A stretch of 34,982 nt of DNA from Alteromonadaceae bacterium (GTDB lineage: Bacteria; Pseudomonadota; Gammaproteobacteria; Enterobacterales; Alteromonadaceae): the NCBI GenBank assembly GCA_013216005.1, contig JABSOJ010000016.1, positions 1 through 34,982 on the forward strand. Reading direction: 5' to 3'. Below are positions 21,298 to 30,494 of this stretch, piece after piece; position 1 is the stretch's first letter; each line of letters opens with the position of its first letter. A model generated the notes under the pieces. That model saw only the letters and a program-made list of their open reading frames with translations, made no database searches and had not been told where the DNA came from. The position numbers were made by a program, and so were the translations under genes.

Positions 21298-22587
21298 TTA
21301 TTTCTCCTTTGTTTGGGCTTGATCTGATGTTTTGGCTGGATCTGATGTTTTGGCTTGCCCTGATGTTTTGGCTTGCGAAAGCGCCGTAATACGACTAGAT
21401 AAACTAAACAAACGAATAAAGCCTTCAGCGTGTTTCTGATCATAAACATCATCAGCACCAAAAGTTGCAAACTCTTCTGAGTATAGGCTATTAGGAGAAC
21501 GACGTTGAGTAACGGTTGCTTGCCCTTTATAAAGTTTAACAACAACATCGCCAGTGATCTTTTCTGCAAACGACGCAGCGGCGGCTAATTGTGCTTTTGC
21601 CAGCGGGGTAAACCAACGGCCATCATAAATTACATGTGAAAATTCCAAGCCTACTGATTCACGGAATTTCAATGATTCTTTATCTAAAATTAAAGACTCT
21701 AAACCTTTATAAGCAGCCATCAACACTGTACCACCCGGTGTTTCATAGCATCCACGAGATTTCATACCAACCAAACGGTTTTCAACAATATCAATACGGC
21801 CAACACCATGAGCGGCAGCTTTTTCATTCAAATACATCAGTGCCTGATATGCCGACATTGGTTTACCATCAACCGACACTAATTCACCTTCATCGAAACT
21901 TAAAGTTACTTTGCCCGCTTCATCTGGCGCATCCATAGGATCAACCGTCATAGTCCAGACTTCTTTAGACGGTTCACACCAGGGATCTTCTAATTCGCCA
22001 CCTTCATGAGAAATATGCCAGGCATTTGCATCACGGCTGTAGATTTTGGTTAATGAAGCTGAACAGGGAATATTTCGCTCAACTAAGTAATCTAACAAGT
22101 CTTCACGAGAAACCATGTCCCATTCCCGCCACGGCGCGATAACAGTAAGTTCAGGTGCAAGCGCAGCAAAACATGATTCAAAACGTACCTGATCATTCCC
22201 TTTACCGGTACAACCATGACACACAGCATCAGCGCCAACTTTTAACGCAAATTCGACATGCGCTTTGGCAATAATAGGACGGGCCATTGAAGTACCCAAT
22301 AAATATTGGCCTTCGTACACCGCACCTGTTTTAAGGATCGGATAAATATATTCTTTGACGTATTCTTCTTTAAGATCTGCCACATAACATTCTGAAGCAC
22401 CTGAAGCGATTGCTTTTTCTTTGATACCTTCAAGCTCTTCTTCACCCTGTCCAACATCAGCACAAAAGGCAACAACTTCACAATCATCATAGTTTTCTTT
22501 TAACCATGGAATGATAGCTGATGTGTCTAATCCACCTGAATATGCTAATACAACTTTTTTAATTTTTTTCTTGTCTGCCAAGGCCAT
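21298..22587 (-). CDS. argG: Argininosuccinate synthase with a repetitive C-terminal tail
   Basis: [31 protein letters not shown]. Ends with the tail [25 protein letters not shown]. Confidence 0.97.
   Translation of the reverse strand: MALADKKKIKKVVLAYSGGLDTSAIIPWLKENYDDCEVVAFCADVGQGEEELEGIKEKAIASGASECYVADLKEEYVKEYIYPILKTGAVYEGQYLLGTSMARPIIAKAHVEFALKVGADAVCHGCTGKGNDQVRFESCFAALAPELTVIAPWREWDMVSREDLLDYLVERNIPCSASLTKIYSRDANAWHISHEGGELEDPWCEPSKEVWTMTVDPMDAPDEAGKVTLSFDEGELVSVDGKPMSAYQALMYLNEKAAAHGVGRIDIVENRLVGMKSRGCYETPGGTVLMAAYKGLESLILDKESLKFRESVGLEFSHVIYDGRWFTPLAKAQLAAAASFAEKITGDVVVKLYKGQATVTQRRSPNSLYSEEFATFGADDVYDQKHAEGFIRLFSLSSRITALSQAKTSGQAKTSDPAKTSDQAQTKEK
21316..21369. repeat. 3 x 18-bp in-frame tandem repeat encoding the ArgG C-terminal tail
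   Basis: ggcttgatctgatgtttt / ggctggatctgatgtttt / ggcttgccctgatgtttt, followed by a partial ggcttgcg. Confidence 0.95.
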
Positions 22588-22600
22588 GATCTTAACTCCT

Positions 22601-22640
22601 AATTTCTTAAATTCTTAAATTCTTAATTTCTTAATTTCTT
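22601..22640. repeat. 5 x 8-bp tandem repeat in the argG leader
   Basis: aatttctt aaattctt aaattctt aatttctt aatttctt, then aaattgctt. Minus strand AAGAAATT/AAGAATTT units directly precede the argG Shine-Dalgarno. Confidence 0.96.
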
Positions 22641-22709
22641 AAATTGCTTATGTAGACTAAACTTATCTCCAACAATTTCTTTGTTAGCGTACATTCCAAC
22701 CTACAACAA

Positions 22710-23654
22710 TTAATCTGCTAATAAAGCGACCAGCACAGCATTTTGCGCCCACATTCTGTTTTCTGCTGCTTGAAACGCCACACACATGTCGCTATCAAAA
22801 AGCTCAGTCGTGATTTCTTCATCTAAATGCGCTGGCTGGCAATGCATAACGATACTTGCCCCTGTATCAGTCATCATTTGATGATTCACTTGATAAGGAT
22901 AAAATTTCGCTAAAACATCCTTAATCTTATTTTTATCACTGAGACTCTCGTCACCCATTGAAATCCAGGTATCGGTATAAATAGCATCTTGCTGACCTAT
23001 TTCCTCAACTTTGTCTGTGAGTATTAACGTACTGCCTGATCCCTGCGCAAAGGACTTTGCCTTATTAAATATTAAGGCTTCAGGGCCAAAACCTTCTGGA
23101 CATACTAAAGTGAAATCAACACCTAGAATTGACGCCATAATCATCAAAGAATTAGAGACATTATTGCTATCACCAACATAAGCTAATTTAACGCTTGATA
23201 AATCGACAAAATTTTCAGATAAAGTAACAAAGTCTGCTAATGCCTGACACGGATGATAAATATCGCATAAAGCATTAACGACCGGCACAGAAGCATGCTG
23301 TGCTAATGCTTCAATAGCACTGTTCTTAAAAACCCTTGCTACAATGATATCGGCCCAACAAGAAAGGTTTTTGGCATAATCACTTATCCGTTCACGTTCA
23401 CCTAATTTTCCATTTTGCTGTCCCAGATAAAGTGCGTGACCGCCTAATTTATTGATACCAATATCAAAACTTACGTGAGTTCTAAGTGAGGGCTTTTCAA
23501 ATAACATCACAACTGACTTTCCTGACAGTGCATTGTTAAAATCAGCCGGTGTTTGTTTTATTTTTTTGGCTAGCTCAATAAGCGCCAGTAATTGTGCTTT
23601 GTTTAACTGATCATCAGCTAAAAAATTGGAAATAGAGATAGTTGGTTGTGACAT
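22710..23654 (-). CDS. argF: Ornithine carbamoyltransferase
   Basis: FEKPSLRTHVSF, DIYHPCQALADF, HCQPAH, AENRMWAQNAVLVALL. Confidence 0.93.
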   Translation of the reverse strand: MSQPTISISNFLADDQLNKAQLLALIELAKKIKQTPADFNNALSGKSVVMLFEKPSLRTHVSFDIGINKLGGHALYLGQQNGKLGERERISDYAKNLSCWADIIVARVFKNSAIEALAQHASVPVVNALCDIYHPCQALADFVTLSENFVDLSSVKLAYVGDSNNVSNSLMIMASILGVDFTLVCPEGFGPEALIFNKAKSFAQGSGSTLILTDKVEEIGQQDAIYTDTWISMGDESLSDKNKIKDVLAKFYPYQVNHQMMTDTGASIVMHCQPAHLDEEITTELFDSDMCVAFQAAENRMWAQNAVLVALLAD

Positions 23655-23707
23655 GAGTAAAATCCTGTACGAAAAAGTGTCTAAAAGTTAATTGCGTTAC
23701 GTAAAAT

Positions 23708-24481
23708 TCAACAGTCAGGTTGAATGCGGGTACCAATGTTGTCACCGTTGAGTAAATTAATAATTTGCTCTGGTGATTGCCAACTGGCAACCGCGATACT
23801 TCGTCGTAACTGATTAGCAGCGTGAAGTGCTGCATTAACTTTGGCGGTCATACCGCCAGCGATAACACCTTGTTCTATTAGGGTTTCTGCTAGTTTACTA
23901 TTTAATGAGGGCAAATATTCACCATCACCATCTTTTACGCCATTAACGTCCGTTAACAACAATAATTCAGCATTGAGCAATTGGCATATTGCTACTGCCG
24001 CATCATCAGCATTTACATTAACTAATTCACCGGTTTTTAATGAACCAATCGAAGAAATAACAGGCAAAAATTTTGCTTTTAATAAAGTATCAAGTAACCT
24101 GCTGTCTTGAGGTTTTGGTTCCCCTACCAAACCTAATCCTTTATCACTTAATTTACATGAAACCAGATGCCCGTCTGATAAAGATAAACCAACCGCTTGC
24201 AACCCTATAGAAACAGCTGTAGCGACAATTGATTTATTAACATTTCCCGCCAGTGCACCACTGATAATTGGCATTTGTTCCGCAGGTGTAACTCTTAACC
24301 CCTGCTTTTTTTGAGTGGAAAAACCAGCTTGTTCAAGCATTTCGTCAACCACACAACCACCGCCATGCACTAAAACTACAGATTGATTTTCAAGTTCGCC
24401 GATGACAGACAAAAGTTCAATTAAGGCTTGCTCTTTTTCAAGAATAGCGCCACCAATTTTAATCACTAATGGTTTATTCAT
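23708..24481 (-). CDS. argB: Acetylglutamate kinase
   Basis: LVIKIGGAILE, VVLVHGGGCVVDEML, ELLLLTDVNGVKD, GGMTAKVNAAL. Confidence 0.96.
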   Translation of the reverse strand: MNKPLVIKIGGAILEKEQALIELLSVIGELENQSVVLVHGGGCVVDEMLEQAGFSTQKKQGLRVTPAEQMPIISGALAGNVNKSIVATAVSIGLQAVGLSLSDGHLVSCKLSDKGLGLVGEPKPQDSRLLDTLLKAKFLPVISSIGSLKTGELVNVNADDAAVAICQLLNAELLLLTDVNGVKDGDGEYLPSLNSKLAETLIEQGVIAGGMTAKVNAALHAANQLRRSIAVASWQSPEQIINLLNGDNIGTRIQPDC

Positions 24482-25568
24482 GAGTTACTCCTGAGCTATC
24501 ACTTTTAACAGAAATATTTGATAAAAAATTACGGGAGATCAGACTGTAATAGCTCGGTAATCCTAATGAAATATTAGCACATTGCACGGCTTGGGAAGCC
24601 GCGCCTTTCAATAAATTGTCAATAGCACAGCTAACGACTAAAACTTGCTTTTCTTGATCAAATTTCCAATGTAAATCGGCAAAGGGTGTCTGGGCAACAT
24701 TGTCAATTTTCGGCCAGGTTGGCACCAACCTTACCAACGGCTTGTCTTGATATGCAAAATGATAGGCATCATTTATCTGCTGTTCAGTAACTTCACTTTT
24801 CAACTGCAAAGTAATTGTCGTCAGTAAACCACGTTTATATGGTGCAAGATGAGGATTAAAAATCACTTCTGCCTGAGCTTCTTGTGATATTTCAGGTTGA
24901 TGTCTATGTTGCAAAATATTATATGGCGTTAGACTCACTTCACAAAAACTGGTACCTAATGAGGCTTTTCTGCCTACACCCGTAACACCGCTAATACCGT
25001 TTACCACAATCAAAGAGTTTTCAAAATGAAGTTTATTCATCGTTATTGGTTTTAAAGCCAATAAGCTAGCCGTAGGATAACAGCCTGGTACAGCAATTAA
25101 GTTTGCTTTGGAAATTTCATCTTGATGCCATTCTGCCAAACCATAAACGGCTTCAGATAAAGTATTTTGACACTGATGTTCAAAACCATAATAGGTAGGG
25201 TAATCTGCTGGATTTTTTAAACGGAAACCACCTGAAAGATCGAAAACTTTAATGCCCGCATCAACAAAAGCTTTCGCCCACTGCGCGCTGAATTCATGCG
25301 GCGTAGCAAAAAATACCGCGTCCAGCGCATCTACCGTTTTATTTTGTTTATTGCTTACAGTGGTTTCAAACCAATTGTGAGAAAAAGAAATCAGGGGTAA
25401 ATCACATAGCCCCTGCCAGCGAGCATGAAGTTCACTAAATTTTTTCCCAGAACAAACACTGTTTTCAGAAACAACTAATTGTTGTATTGAAACTTTATCG
25501 TGTGCGCAAAGTAATCCTATTAACTCTGCCCCAGCGTAACCACTGGCACCAATAACCGCAACTTTCAT
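24474..25568 (-). CDS. argC: N-acetyl-gamma-glutamyl-phosphate reductase
   Basis: VAVIGASGYAGAELIGLL, AVPGCYPTASLLALKP (active-site Cys). Start moved to 25568 (MKVAVIGASGYAG). Overlaps argB by 8 bp. Confidence 0.96.
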   Translation of the reverse strand: MKVAVIGASGYAGAELIGLLCAHDKVSIQQLVVSENSVCSGKKFSELHARWQGLCDLPLISFSHNWFETTVSNKQNKTVDALDAVFFATPHEFSAQWAKAFVDAGIKVFDLSGGFRLKNPADYPTYYGFEHQCQNTLSEAVYGLAEWHQDEISKANLIAVPGCYPTASLLALKPITMNKLHFENSLIVVNGISGVTGVGRKASLGTSFCEVSLTPYNILQHRHQPEISQEAQAEVIFNPHLAPYKRGLLTTITLQLKSEVTEQQINDAYHFAYQDKPLVRLVPTWPKIDNVAQTPFADLHWKFDQEKQVLVVSCAIDNLLKGAASQAVQCANISLGLPSYYSLISRNFLSNISVKSDSSGVTHE

Positions 25569-25595
25569 AATCAATCTCAATTTAAATTTAACAAA

Positions 25596-25609
25596 TGCAA
25601 TTTTATGCA
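25596..25609. promoter_or_regulatory. Candidate ArgR operator (ARG box-like) upstream of argC
   Basis: TGCAATTTTATGCA (reverse complement TGCATAAAATTGCA), 11/14 to TGAATWWWWATTCA, 27 bp upstream of the argC start. Confidence 0.5.
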
Positions 25610-25836
25610 AATATAAACATCAGCTTCTTGCAACAATTTTCAAATTTAACTATCGAAGTTAATTCGTATTAACTTTCAACATCTAATTGAACACTCGTTA
25701 CCTCACCAAACAAAAACCTTTACAAATCTAATAAAAACTGATCGTCGTCGCATCATTGTATCCATTATCACTTTTGAGTAGCCTTATTCAATTAGGTTAA
25801 TTACACTACAAATAAGAAAATAGCACTTCGTGGGTA

Positions 25837-25859
25837 GTTATGCAACAAAATAGCATAAC
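25837..25859. promoter_or_regulatory. Dyad symmetry upstream of argE
   Basis: GTTATGC-aacaaaata-GCATAAC, 7-bp perfect arms, 40 bp upstream of the argE start. Confidence 0.4.
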
Positions 25860-25899
25860 CATTTAAAGTTTTTATTAATAGGTATCCTGAGATTGTTAT

Positions 25900-27054
25900 A
25901 TGAATAAATTACCTAACTTTACCGATGCATTAACTCAACTAATAGCCAGTCCTTCAATCAGTTCAACTCAAGCCAGTTGGGATCAAGGAAACCATAATAT
26001 TATCCAGTTACTTGCTACATGGTTTGAACAATTAGGCTTTTCCATCACCATTCAAAAAGTACCCGAGACTAATGACAAATATAATCTATTAGCCAAACTT
26101 GGCAGTGGTACCGGTGGATTATTACTCGCGGGCCATAGCGATACGGTTCCTTTTGATGAAAATCGCTGGCAATCAGATCCATTAAAAATAATCAGCAAAG
26201 ATGATAAATTTTATGGCTTAGGCACCTGTGACATGAAAGGCTTCTTTGCCTTCATTTTGCAGGCGTGTAAAGGTTTAACAGCACAACAAATTAAAAAACC
26301 TTTATATATTCTGGCGACTGCCGATGAAGAAACGACCATGGCAGGCGCACGATTTTTTGCCGCAAGTCAATTAGCAAAACCTGATGTTGCTATTATAGGA
26401 GAACCAACAAATTTGGTTCCTGTGGTTATGCACAAGGGTCATATGTCACATCGTATCAGCGTACTAGGGCAGTCCGGACATTCAAGCAAACCCGCTTTGG
26501 GGATAAATGCCATTGAAATTATTCATCAGGTGATAGGACAATTAATTAACCTCAAAGAAACACTCTCAAATACTTATAACAATGAAAGTTTTGATGTGCC
26601 AAGTCCAACTTTAAATTTTGGTGCAATTAATGGCGGCGATAATGCAAACCGTATATGTGGACATTGCACATTAGATATTGATATGCGCTCATTACCAAGT
26701 ATTAGCGACAGTGAACTGATTAACTTCCTGGCAGATAGTTTGAAACCCTTAGCAAAAAAATATCCCGGTCGTGTCATTTTTGAAGAATTACATCCAAGCT
26801 CGCCAAGTTTTGAACAAGTTACACCAACTCACTTAGTCGACCTCGCAGAAGAAATAAGTGGTCATCAATGTTGTGCTGTCAATTACGCAACGGAAGCCCC
26901 TTTTATTCAACAACTAGGTTGTCAAACCATCGTAATGGGACCCGGTTCAATAGATCAAGCCCATCAACCAAATGAATTTTTGGCCTTTTCAGAAATAGAC
27001 AAAACCACCACTATGTTAGTGAAAATGATCCAACACTATTGTTTAAATGCCTAA
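25900..27054 (+). CDS. argE: Acetylornithine deacetylase (M20 peptidase family)
   Basis: LLLAGHSDTVPFD, GLGTCDMKGFFAF, ATADEETTMAGA, IGEPTNLVPV; divergent from argC. Confidence 0.95.
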   Translation: MNKLPNFTDALTQLIASPSISSTQASWDQGNHNIIQLLATWFEQLGFSITIQKVPETNDKYNLLAKLGSGTGGLLLAGHSDTVPFDENRWQSDPLKIISKDDKFYGLGTCDMKGFFAFILQACKGLTAQQIKKPLYILATADEETTMAGARFFAASQLAKPDVAIIGEPTNLVPVVMHKGHMSHRISVLGQSGHSSKPALGINAIEIIHQVIGQLINLKETLSNTYNNESFDVPSPTLNFGAINGGDNANRICGHCTLDIDMRSLPSISDSELINFLADSLKPLAKKYPGRVIFEELHPSSPSFEQVTPTHLVDLAEEISGHQCCAVNYATEAPFIQQLGCQTIVMGPGSIDQAHQPNEFLAFSEIDKTTTMLVKMIQHYCLNA

Positions 27055-27066
27055 TAATTAGAGGTA

Positions 27067-27108
27067 TACCCAAGCTTATTGTAAACACCTTATAAAATGG
27101 CTTGGGTA
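27067..27108. terminator. Inverted repeat downstream of argE (terminator or interspersed repeat)
   Basis: TACCCAAGC (27067-27075) / GCTTGGGTA (27100-27108), 9-bp perfect arms. Confidence 0.4.
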
Positions 27109-27223
27109 GTAATGACTAAAAGCTGTGCCTATCACTCTCGTGGCTAATATTTTAATACAATTTAAAGAGCCTAAAATCTGCAAAAAAACATCAAAAAGTA
27201 GTATTATTAAGTGGGGGTGGAAT

Positions 27224-27436
27224 ATGAAATTTAATAGAAATAATATTGAAATAGGCCATTACATGTCTAAAACTAACATTCAGCTTAGTGATAACAATTT
27301 AAAAATTAACTTCGGTGATGAATTCGACATAACAGATGTATTAAAAAATAATAGAGTTGAAATTCTTCATGATCATAAAAGTTATATTTTCGATAAGAAT
27401 ATTTTAGACGGGGCTATAATTGCATTAAGCCATTAA
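27224..27436 (+). CDS. Small (70 aa) protein with weak HemP-like C-terminal pattern
   Basis: ATG at 27224 preceded by GGGGGTGG. Sequence ...FDITDVLKNNRVEILHDHKSYIFDKNILDGAIIALSH resembles the HemP layout (S/T..LL..R.V.I.H....Y.L...R.GKLIL.K). Confidence 0.45.
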   Translation: MKFNRNNIEIGHYMSKTNIQLSDNNLKINFGDEFDITDVLKNNRVEILHDHKSYIFDKNILDGAIIALSH

Positions 27437-27531
27437 CAGCAGCTTTAAAGCCACTAACAGCAGCCTTAAGCCACTATTCAGCTGACTTAAACTACTAACA
27501 CTCTGGCTTTAGCCATTCGCAGCATTAACCG
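27427..27531. repeat. Decayed ~20-21-bp tandem repeats starting at the 3' end of the small ORF
   Basis: aagccattaacagcagcttta / aagccactaacagcagcctt / aagccactattcagctgactt / aaactactaacactctggctt / tagccattcgcagcattaacc. Confidence 0.7.
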
Positions 27532-27554
27532 TTAAAGGCAGTGCTGCGCTTCTT

Positions 27555-27573
27555 TTAGAGCAAATCGCTCTAA
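27555..27573. terminator. Weak hairpin between convergent small ORF and WD40 gene
   Basis: TTAGAGC-aaatc-GCTCTAA with possible G-U extension. Confidence 0.4.
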
Positions 27574-27602
27574 GGGCTTGGTGTTTGCTGAAACTTTATC
27601 AA

Positions 27603-28580
27603 TTAATTTTTAGCTCTTAGTTTAGGTAACTGCCACTGCTCAAGCAAACCATCACTATTCGCGCTGACTATCTGACTATTACCCTGATACGCAACACTAA
27701 GTACTGAAGATCTACCTTTAGTAATTTCAGACTGCCACTGGGCAAGTAAAGCACCATCAGAGACCCGCCAAAGTTGTAGAACTTGACGGGGGGAGCCAGA
27801 TAATAAGGTGGATTTATCCGGTGAAAAAACTGACTCGTTGAATTCAAAGAAACGCAAATAGGTATCTAACTCGGCTAATACGTCACCCGAAGATAAATTC
27901 CAGAAAGTACTGTCTTCAATGGCATCAAGCGTGAAACCAACTGTACCATCAGCACTGATACTGACATGATTCACCCGCGAACCATGGCTAAATACATGTT
28001 TGTTAATTCCGGTTTGAGTTTGCCACAACATGGCTTTTTTATCACTTGAGCCAGTGAAAGCCAGTTGACCGTCGTCTGATAAACTGACCGAGTTAATATC
28101 TAAACGATGTTTGTCAAAGATCGTGACTTTATTTTTAGTAACATCAATCACGCTTGCTTTACCGCTTCTAAAACCTAATAAAATAAGTGAACCATCAGCT
28201 GAGATATCAATATCATTGATGATGTTATCAGCGACTTGCCATTCGCCAACGAGTTGATTGTTCAACAAAGAATAGAGGCGTACCAATACCCTGTTGGATG
28301 TTAAGTAAAATTGATTGTTTTTACTGAGTTCAACTATTTCAATAAATTTCGCTTCATTGCCACGTAGACAGTTCAATGGTGACTTTGACTGACTATTTTT
28401 CCACAAACAAACACTTTTACCGTCAGCAACAAGGTTAAATTTTCCATCTTTGGATAGCGCTGAAGCGGTTACTATTTTATCACTATGACTTAAAGCTAAA
28501 GTTGATTTTGCCGTATGAACTTCTTGCCCAGAACAGCCAAACAGGCTTAACAACCCTAGTGTCAAAATGAACTTTACCAT
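27603..28580 (-). CDS. WD40-repeat lipoprotein
   Basis: Start at 28580 gives a lipoprotein signal (MVKFILTLGLLSLFGC). WD40-type repeats (INSVSLSDDGQLAFTGSSDKKAMLWQTQTG, VNHVSISADGTVGFTLDAIEDSTFWNLSSG, LSVAYQGNSQIVSANSDGLLEQWQ). Confidence 0.85.
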   Translation of the reverse strand: MVKFILTLGLLSLFGCSGQEVHTAKSTLALSHSDKIVTASALSKDGKFNLVADGKSVCLWKNSQSKSPLNCLRGNEAKFIEIVELSKNNQFYLTSNRVLVRLYSLLNNQLVGEWQVADNIINDIDISADGSLILLGFRSGKASVIDVTKNKVTIFDKHRLDINSVSLSDDGQLAFTGSSDKKAMLWQTQTGINKHVFSHGSRVNHVSISADGTVGFTLDAIEDSTFWNLSSGDVLAELDTYLRFFEFNESVFSPDKSTLLSGSPRQVLQLWRVSDGALLAQWQSEITKGRSSVLSVAYQGNSQIVSANSDGLLEQWQLPKLRAKN

Positions 28581-28713
28581 TATATTTACATCCAATTTAC
28601 TTCTTAATCTTTTCCTACTATCTACAATTATCCTCTGTGTAGTCAAGTAAAAATATTAAATCTTCCGTCATTAGTGAAGTAAATCCCCGGTGTTTTAAAA
28701 AAAAGCAGTTAAA

Positions 28714-30192
28714 TCAATCTTTTCTTTTATCCCATAATTTTTGATTAACTTTGGTTGAAAAATAATCTTCTGTTCGCCAACAGCGCGGGATTAGATCGAG
28801 TTCCTTGCGCTCTTGATAATTCGATGCCAATAACTGTAATATTTCATTTAATCGCTTTTTGCTGATCCGGGAAAATTTATTCACTGTTTCAAAATGATAT
28901 AAATTGCACGCTAAAGGAACCGTAATATCCTGCCCATAGCTGATATAGGTTAAATTTTTTGTCGCTGACCTGCAAAGGGGTTCATCTAGATTTGGAGGGT
29001 TTAATTGAGTGACAATAGCATATTCATAACGATCCGTTAATTTACCGTTAGGATCAGTGGGAATATAGGTTATGCCAAAACCTTGAGGATAGCTTCCCGT
29101 GATCTGATGCAAAGCATCAACAACAGATTTACAACACGCACCTCGCTCAGCATTTTGTTGCAATACAATATAAACTTTGGGTAACAACTTATAGTTATAG
29201 CTTGGTTTTGTTGACAAAATCAAAGAAGCATAAATTTGTGGTACTTTTAATAAATTCCCAATACCACTTTTGGGAGCAATACTGCATTTTAGTAAATATT
29301 TTATGAAAGTAGTTTTTTTCAGCTCATTTTTATTATAAATCTCTCTGTCTGCTTTTGAATTGCCTTTATAGGTTCTCTCACCGATCCCCTCATTTACATA
29401 TTTAATCATTTCACGATACTTTATTTGCAATAACGCTTTTCGTTCTTTTACCTCTAACGCACAATAATTATCTAATTCGCCATTTTCACCTTTAACAATA
29501 GCCTGCACATCAGGATGATAATAGCCAATATCCTGCAGGATAGCGGCCATCACAATAGGAATTTTAACCATTGTGATAAAGTGCTTATATTGCTCAGGTT
29601 TTAATGTACCAAATTTTTGATATTGTCCGGGCTTGATACCTTCAAGAAATTCGTTAAGGTAGGGATCTGTTATGATTTCATCTATACAGAGTTTATCAAG
29701 CAATCGACAACATAATATTGCTTTATATAGTGGTTTGCGCAATTGATTGATATCAGAAACTTTGTTGCCTTGAGTGGGACCCAATAGTTGAACAGTACCT
29801 AATAGCTGAGCTGATTTCCGATCACATTCACTGAAATCTTCTGATTCAGTAAGATTAACCACCTCACAACATATTTCTAATAAATGTTGATGCCTTTTGT
29901 CTTTTTCTATATTGAGTAACTGCTGATATTCTGCTACTTTTAGTTCTAATTGTTTAAGACTTTGCCGGCAAATGACAAGCTCTTTACTGCTCACATTGGG
30001 TAATTTTTCTTCTAAACTAACTTTTATTTCATTAAATTGTTCAAACTTTTGTTGAACCTTCGTTTGATTTTCAAAAAAAGCAATAGCACGGTCCAGCACA
30101 GAATCTTTGATAATACTGTGACCATAGATTTTATCTAATAAAACCTTCACCTGAACGGTATAAAAGGAATCACTATATACTTTTTTTGCCAT
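28714..30192 (-). CDS. Uncharacterised protein resembling a degenerate HD-GYP-domain protein
   Basis: AAILQDIGYYHPD aligned by eye to the LLHDIGK..P motif; GIGERTYKGNSKAD to HHERWDGSGYP; ITGSYPQGFGITYIP...YEYAIVTQLN to the HD-GYP-distal LG.YPPGS.V.L...E.AVV segment. Confidence 0.5.
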   Translation of the reverse strand: MAKKVYSDSFYTVQVKVLLDKIYGHSIIKDSVLDRAIAFFENQTKVQQKFEQFNEIKVSLEEKLPNVSSKELVICRQSLKQLELKVAEYQQLLNIEKDKRHQHLLEICCEVVNLTESEDFSECDRKSAQLLGTVQLLGPTQGNKVSDINQLRKPLYKAILCCRLLDKLCIDEIITDPYLNEFLEGIKPGQYQKFGTLKPEQYKHFITMVKIPIVMAAILQDIGYYHPDVQAIVKGENGELDNYCALEVKERKALLQIKYREMIKYVNEGIGERTYKGNSKADREIYNKNELKKTTFIKYLLKCSIAPKSGIGNLLKVPQIYASLILSTKPSYNYKLLPKVYIVLQQNAERGACCKSVVDALHQITGSYPQGFGITYIPTDPNGKLTDRYEYAIVTQLNPPNLDEPLCRSATKNLTYISYGQDITVPLACNLYHFETVNKFSRISKKRLNEILQLLASNYQERKELDLIPRCWRTEDYFSTKVNQKLWDKRKD

Positions 30193-30494
30193 GCAGTAAC
30201 AAACCTAAAAAATTAGCTCCTTACAATAATTTAGTTAAGTTTTGGAAAACTAACAAGTAATTATATCAATTACGATAATTAATCGTTCACAAACAATGAA
30301 GCTAAATATGCGTTAAAACTTTATTTTCTGCTCACACCCCTGATTTACATTGCCTTCAACCCAATATCCACAAGCACTCTGTCAAAAATCATGCCTACAT
30401 AATTGATCTGATCCAAAACTTCAAACCTGTGTTAACAGCAAGTTATCTTTATTGCCTTTCTGCAGATAAAGTGAACGATTAAATAACATCACAT

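Noticed and set aside
21276-21569. ORF on the minus strand with KPKHQ repeats
   Set aside because: Out-of-frame reading of argG; its peptide repeats only mirror the 18-bp DNA repeat of the ArgG tail.
22242-22490. 82-aa ORF inside argG
   Set aside because: Alternate frame of argG with basic low-complexity composition.
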